The notes beneath the pieces are model-generated. The model made no database searches. It was given only the letters and a program-made list of their open reading frames with translations, and was not told the DNA's origin. From Siphonodentalium dalli (Eukaryota > Mollusca > Scaphopoda > Gadilida > Siphonodentaliidae), in the NCBI GenBank assembly GCA_032622095.1, contig CP136069.1, forward strand, positions 11,672,036 to 11,736,035: a stretch of 64,000 nt of DNA, written 5' to 3'. The translations under genes were made by a program, and so were the position numbers. Shown here one piece after another: positions 59,581 to 64,000 of the stretch (positions within the stretch are counted from its first letter, which is position 1; every line of letters starts with the position of its first letter).

Positions 59581-60164
59581 AAAGAAATGGTGATTTAGGA
59601 GCGTTAATTCGGATAATGCAACTTTAATCTGAGGCAGGAACTTTAATATCGGCATGATTATTAGATCCCATGCTATAATTATATGTGTACTTGAAACAAT
59701 CGCAGTCATCGATTATCTGAATGACCAGGGGCGGAACATGGGTGCAGAGAATGGCAGCTCCCCGTCTCACTGCTCACATGGGTTAACAGGGCAAAACATA
59801 AATGTTATGATACTACCGATTTATTTTATAAATGCATTAATAAAGATCAATTCACCGTGAGGAGATTGCTCTATATTAGCATATGCTGCTTATCGCCAAA
59901 TCAACTTCTCTTCAGGTTCATGCACATTCTAGTGTCTATTTTGGGAAATATAAATATTGTTTAAACCAATCCACTGTTTCAGTCAGACACTTTTTTATTT
60001 TCAGCATTTACATCTGACTCAGATGTCTGTCCGTTTTTGGCCTGTTCGTCCCGTTTCATCTGTAGTATTCCCGACTCGGTTAGTTTTAATTAAGCTGATG
60101 TTGAATTAAAATAAACTAATGTTGAGTTCCCCAATCAACGTGTTTCTAGTATATATAATTTGGA
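59581..60164. other. Spacer of foldback element B
   Basis: No known domain. The open frame at 59654-59860 starts with a hydrophobic run but shows no recognisable family. Possibly the remnant of whatever the element once carried. Confidence 0.4.
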
Positions 60165-61739
60165 TTCGGGGGTAAACAATATTGAATTCGAGTCGAGGAA
60201 CCACCTATCAAGGGTCAGAGCTATTAGATATCATTTATTGAAATCTATTTGACCATCGAGACCATTCGTGGCTCAATATAAAGTCGACGAGTCGACGGTC
60301 TCTGACGAAAATGCCAATGAAGATGAATAACTTAAAATTAAGAGGCTTTGTGTTGACAATAAGGCCAAATTCCGTCGAATAACATGTTGATAAATAACAC
60401 GTTTCGGGCAATTTTATACTATAGCAGACATTGGTTAGCATTAATTTTTGGCCAATTGAACGATTCTGATAAATGAAGCGGCATTTATAAAAATGTTTTT
60501 GTTTTTGTTGTATGGTGTTGTTGGAATCTGATTATATGGGGACCATCTAATCGGATTGAGCCCCTTTAACCAGAGAGTTAGAATGTATAGACTTCGTGGA
60601 GATTATAGGAATATAGATAATTAACCAATTAATGTTACACTCTCATCGCCTGTATGTCTTGTTCCCAATTGATTTCAACATCTAAACGTGCAATGAAGGG
60701 ATGTGCATAAATTGTGAAGAAAAATATTGGACACCAGGGAGGTTATATATTGCCTAGATTAATGCATGTCATGAATCTCGACCCTGGCTACGCCCATATA
60801 GATCATGGGCATTTGTCCATGTTCTGACAGGGAAGTTTATAACATTGACAGAAACATTGCAGCTTTTATATATGTCTTATGTATAATACCTGTTCCTTTG
60901 TTAATAATTATGTACCAATATTCCACAGTAAGTGTAGGTTCCAGCTCGAGACTGCATGCATGAAATTGAATAGGTCAATTTGTTGAGGCAAGTCTGATTT
61001 GCATCCCTTACAATCGCGTGGGATATCTTCCGCATAATCAATTTAATGTTTATTGTGATACGGACTCACAAACGTGGCAATCACAGTTATGCAATCTGGA
61101 GTTGGTGCCATAGATCATAAGGAACAAGTACTAACAACGAACTATATTCACTTCGTTGTGTGTTGAATGCTATAAAGTTCCCCAGCATGCAGAACATCAA
61201 AACATTCCCATACAATTTAAACCGGCGAAATATAAACTTTACATGCATAGCCATAGTAGAAATTCATGACACGATCTAATACTTATCGACCCGTATCTGT
61301 ATTATATAAGAGAAAACAGATAATTGAACATTTTACTACCATATATATACTGGCTTGAAATACAAAGGCATCTCAACATAATTCTTTATTATTATATAAA
61401 TTATTATTATGTTCTTGTCTGAAACCCCCCTTATACTATAGATGGTCATTTAAAAATAACCATCAAACTATTGTCAACAAGGACAATTGGCATTGTTCTC
61501 ACAAGGGACAAGCAAGATCCAACAGAAACTCCGCATCACGCAAAGAAAAAGATAGCGACGCCGGGAAAGCTTGCGAAATTGGCAATTTCCGCCGCCGATC
61601 GCAGCGATGTCTTTCGATAGAATTGTAATAGAACACGCAGGCGTGTTATTGGGGTCACGATTCCAACTTACAGTATCCGTTTTATGTCTGTCTTAATTTT
61701 TGCGTTTGAATTCTGAGGTCCGTTTTATGCTCACTCCAA

Positions 61740-62010
61740 TTTAAACTTTTTAATTCTAATAATTTAATTCCAACATTAGAGCTTTTTGTAGTAAATTTTG
61801 AGTAAGAATTGAAATATAAAGTTAGAGCTAAAATTCAAATATAAGAATTAAGATATTAAGTAAGAATTAAAATAAGATGTAATAATTCAAATTATCAAGT
61901 TAGAATTAAGATGTAAAGTTAGAATTAAAATATGAGAATTCAAATGTTAAGTCAGAATTAAAATATTAAGTAAGAATTAAAATTTTAAGTTAGAGTAAAA
62001 ATGTGGACAT
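61740..62010. repeat. AT-rich minisatellite, right arm of element B
   Basis: Inverse of the 57640-58045 block (AAGTAAGAATTAAAATAT-type units). Confidence 0.82.
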
Positions 62011-62113
62011 AGGATTGTGAACCTGATAACCCTCCATAGAAACTTCAACGCAGATCCTCTATAGTCACGTCACATCCGAGATTTAGCGAGGTACATCAGA
62101 GTAAAATACTCAC

Positions 62114-62360
62114 CTGGTATATGTAGCACTCCGCTATCATCGCTGAACAGAACACAAGTGGAACCATTCACAGCGAACGATTTGCATCCAGATTTTTTCA
62201 AGCACTGTACACCACAGTCCATTTCTGACTTTGTCTTGGCAGTTGCAATGACATTGGTCTGATTTAGTTGACCACCGCCTTTGTTAAAAGTGACACTCAC
62301 AACCTTCGAATTAGCATATGCCGTTTGCCAGAAACATATCAGAATGATTCCGATGATCAT
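62114..62360 (-). CDS. First coding exon of a secreted PAN/apple-like domain protein
   Basis: The minus-strand ATG at 62358-62360 opens a hydrophobic signal peptide (MIIGIILICFWQTAYA) followed by a stretch with Cys spacing typical of PAN/apple modules: MDCGVQCLKKSGCKSFAVN, then STCVLF. The exon ends CCAG|GTGAGTATT, a strong donor after 82 codons and one base; the frame read past it (YFTLMYLAKSRM) is intronic. PAN modules bind proteins or sugars and occur in secreted invertebrate proteins. Downstream exons were not found in the window; the intron runs into foldback element B. The C-terminal half and full domain layout are unknown. It is the best candidate for a live host gene here. Confidence 0.65.
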
Positions 62361-62409
62361 GGTTGATGAACTTTAATTTTGATCTCACACAGACTAAACG
62401 TCGCAAGCA

Positions 62410-62823
62410 ATGTCGGTTACCGACTGGATAATCTTAGCAATGATTGAGTTGCCTGCTTCGCCTGTTAATCTTGTCACACTGAATTCTGAGACGAAGAATA
62501 GACAGGTGATTCGTAGCGATGTCAATAAGTGGGTGGCACCGGATTTCATCGATAATGCAAGCAGAGACAGTCACTCGGTGTTCCGATTGGACAATCGACC
62601 TGATGAGAATTATGTGGCGCTGCATTATATCGGAACTCATATTATATTCAGAAGACCAGAAAACAGATTAGTTGTTTCGCCTACTCATCGATTAATCCAT
62701 ACCAACATATATTATGACAAATTAAATGGTTGTTCGAGTGATGTCGATATACATATCGTTGAGAGTGGGCGACAAGCAAAACACTCAATGCCGTGTGTAC
62801 ATCACCTATCCCACTCTGAATGA
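62410..62823 (+). CDS. Doubtful ORF, 137 codons, no recognised family
   Basis: An open frame from ATG 62410 to TGA 62821-62823 begins 50 bp upstream of, and divergent from, the PAN-like exon. The sequence is polar with no signal peptide, domain or cysteine pattern (VALHYIGTHIIFRRPENRL is its most ordered part). It is long for this AT-rich DNA, but I cannot support a function, and it may overlap the promoter of the minus-strand gene. Confidence 0.2.
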   Translation: MSVTDWIILAMIELPASPVNLVTLNSETKNRQVIRSDVNKWVAPDFIDNASRDSHSVFRLDNRPDENYVALHYIGTHIIFRRPENRLVVSPTHRLIHTNIYYDKLNGCSSDVDIHIVESGRQAKHSMPCVHHLSHSE

Positions 62824-62934
62824 TCCACTGGGAAATTTAGTTGATCTTATTTAGATGAATAAACAATCACAAAGGTGCCAAAACTATAACATCATAAATT
62901 GTAGTTTAATCAATCAGAAACCAACACTATGACA

Positions 62935-63125
62935 TCTTAAACGGGGCTTACATTGTAAACAACCGTACTGGGGCCAACAATAAACATCTTAATAGGGGCC
63001 AACTCTAAACAACTGAACAGGGGCCAACACTGCATGTATAACATCACTTGGACCAACACTATAAACAGCAGAACAGGAACAAACACTATAAACAACCGAA
63101 TAGGAGCCAACAATATAGCAACCTA
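62935..63125. repeat. ~27-30-bp minisatellite, about 6-7 copies
   Basis: Repeats of AGGGGCCAACACTATAAACA, with variants such as AGGAGCCAACAATATA and ACTTGGACCAACACTATAAA. Confidence 0.85.
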
Positions 63126-64000
63126 ACTTTGTAATATAACCACACAGATGTGTTAGATAAGCACTGTTGATCTTTGAATAATGTCATAAAGGGGAAATGA
63201 CAATTAATCTTTCTAGGCACTCATTAATATAAAGTAAATATATTTTAAACACTTCCAGCTTCTAATCGTCTTCACCGAGCAACGCTTCGCACCCCAGCTA
63301 GTATGACAATGTGGGAACTATAACATGTCAACAACGTGAGTGTATAGCCATGTTCAGACACGCATACTTGTATCAATCAGCTAAACGTTTTTTATCAAGA
63401 GAAAGAATGTGAATATTTGTGCACTCAACTGTTTTGTCTGCCTTATGATACATTGCTATAGAATGTCTTTAATTTGGCAGAGCTGTACCTCACGCAAATC
63501 AGAGCATGAAAGTAGGCATATACGCAAGGGATGGGAAGTGCGACGAATGAATACGGAGTGGTGAAGCGCAATCTATGTAAAACTAGAATCCTTAGAATCC
63601 TTTCCCACCTGGAATAAGACAAATAGTTTAGTTATTATTAGTATTATATCCCCGCTGGGTGATGATTATGGAATCTTGTCTCAGACTGTTTCTAACCACA
63701 CACAGCTTGTTTTTCGCAAAACCCAAGAACATGGTCCTAATATGCAAATCTGGCTACATGCATAGGAATGCAGCGATAATGGGTATGTTGCAATGTTATC
63801 GCTGTCGATTGCCAATGGCCACTTTTTTCGAAGGTGGCCACACACAAATTCATTTGGCCAAACCTTTATTCACTACAAAAACATCTAATTCAGAAAGCGC
63901 TGAATAGATCGAGAAGTTAGACGACGAAATATCGGCGGTTTTGGACACCCGGGTATCGTACTTCGGATACACCACACAATGACAACCCAATTGTATTATG
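63126..64000. other. Unassigned right end of the window
   Basis: The 82-codon frame at 63659-63907 has no recognised domain. No RNA gene or repeat boundary seen. Confidence 0.45.

Larger units (their letters stand above)
57592..62052. mobile_element. ~4.5-kb foldback element B with ~1.9-kb arms
   Basis: Outer ends: left near 57606 (GGAGGGTTGTTAGGG), right inverse near 62020-62040. The arms run 57592-59580 and 60165-62052. In order inward: AT-rich minisatellite; the AGACGTCGCTGCGATCGGA and AACAATGGTTCCCGTTGTCA segment; the GATCATG...CTGGCTA MITE (58515-59005; 60757-61290); ATAGATAATTAACC-type sequence (59130; 60610); and GACTCGAATC next to ACCGAAGCCAAAG. The ~585-bp spacer has no recognised gene. 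It lies in what would be the first intron of the minus-strand PAN-like gene. Confidence 0.8.

Noticed and set aside
1-64000. tRNA, rRNA or snRNA genes
   Set aside because: I looked for box A/B pairs, cloverleaf-like stems and conserved rRNA words and saw none I could support by eye; a tRNAscan or Rfam search would be decisive.

Overview
This window looks like intergenic or intronic DNA from an invertebrate animal genome, possibly marine (mollusc-like or another lophotrochozoan). It is AT-rich and has no operon structure. It holds spliced and decayed coding pieces, a CR1/jockey-like LINE, Crypton-type tyrosine recombinase (YR) sequences and many foldback (inverted-repeat) elements. The species cannot be fixed from the sequence. 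Almost nothing here is an intact host gene. The best host-gene piece is a signal-peptide plus PAN/apple-like first exon on the minus strand at 62114-62360.

Layout. 1-10070: a recent ~7.97-kb tandem duplication (second copy truncated) carrying a ~190-bp palindrome, a 17-bp minisatellite and an array of ~777-bp repeats. 10071-22000: a second recent tandem duplication (~5.96 kb). Its unit holds a 2.4-kb element with ~270-bp terminal inverted repeats (TIRs), followed 30 bp later by the 5' exons of a decayed YR gene of the KIAA1958/ZMYM/QRICH1-like (Crypton-derived) type, then TTAA-flanked MITEs. 22000-25033: MITE-filled intron. 25034-25432: the 3' exon of the same YR pseudogene; the split codon joins correctly across the intron. 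25745-28500: broken CR1-like LINE.

28571-37705: a ~9.1-kb composite structure bounded by ~340-bp TIRs. It contains a large palindromic field of 21-22-bp E-box-like repeats, a broken coiled-coil-like ORF of unknown family, a second and much better preserved Crypton-type YR gene framed by two long hairpins and 17-bp inverted termini, and a ~21-bp minisatellite.

37706-62110: a graveyard of foldback elements. It includes a MITE with palindromes inside its TIRs, a 1.4-kb TIR element, a ~2-kb foldback, a ~4-kb palindrome with ~1.46-kb arms made partly of a ~118-bp satellite, and two related 4.4-5-kb foldback elements, one of which is inserted in the satellite array. 62114-64000: the PAN-like exon, one doubtful ORF and a ~30-bp minisatellite.

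The parts do not form a pathway. What links them is mobile-element biology: two independent YR lineages, DNA elements that repeatedly evolve long inverted repeats, and two recent segmental tandem duplications that copied already-dead sequence.
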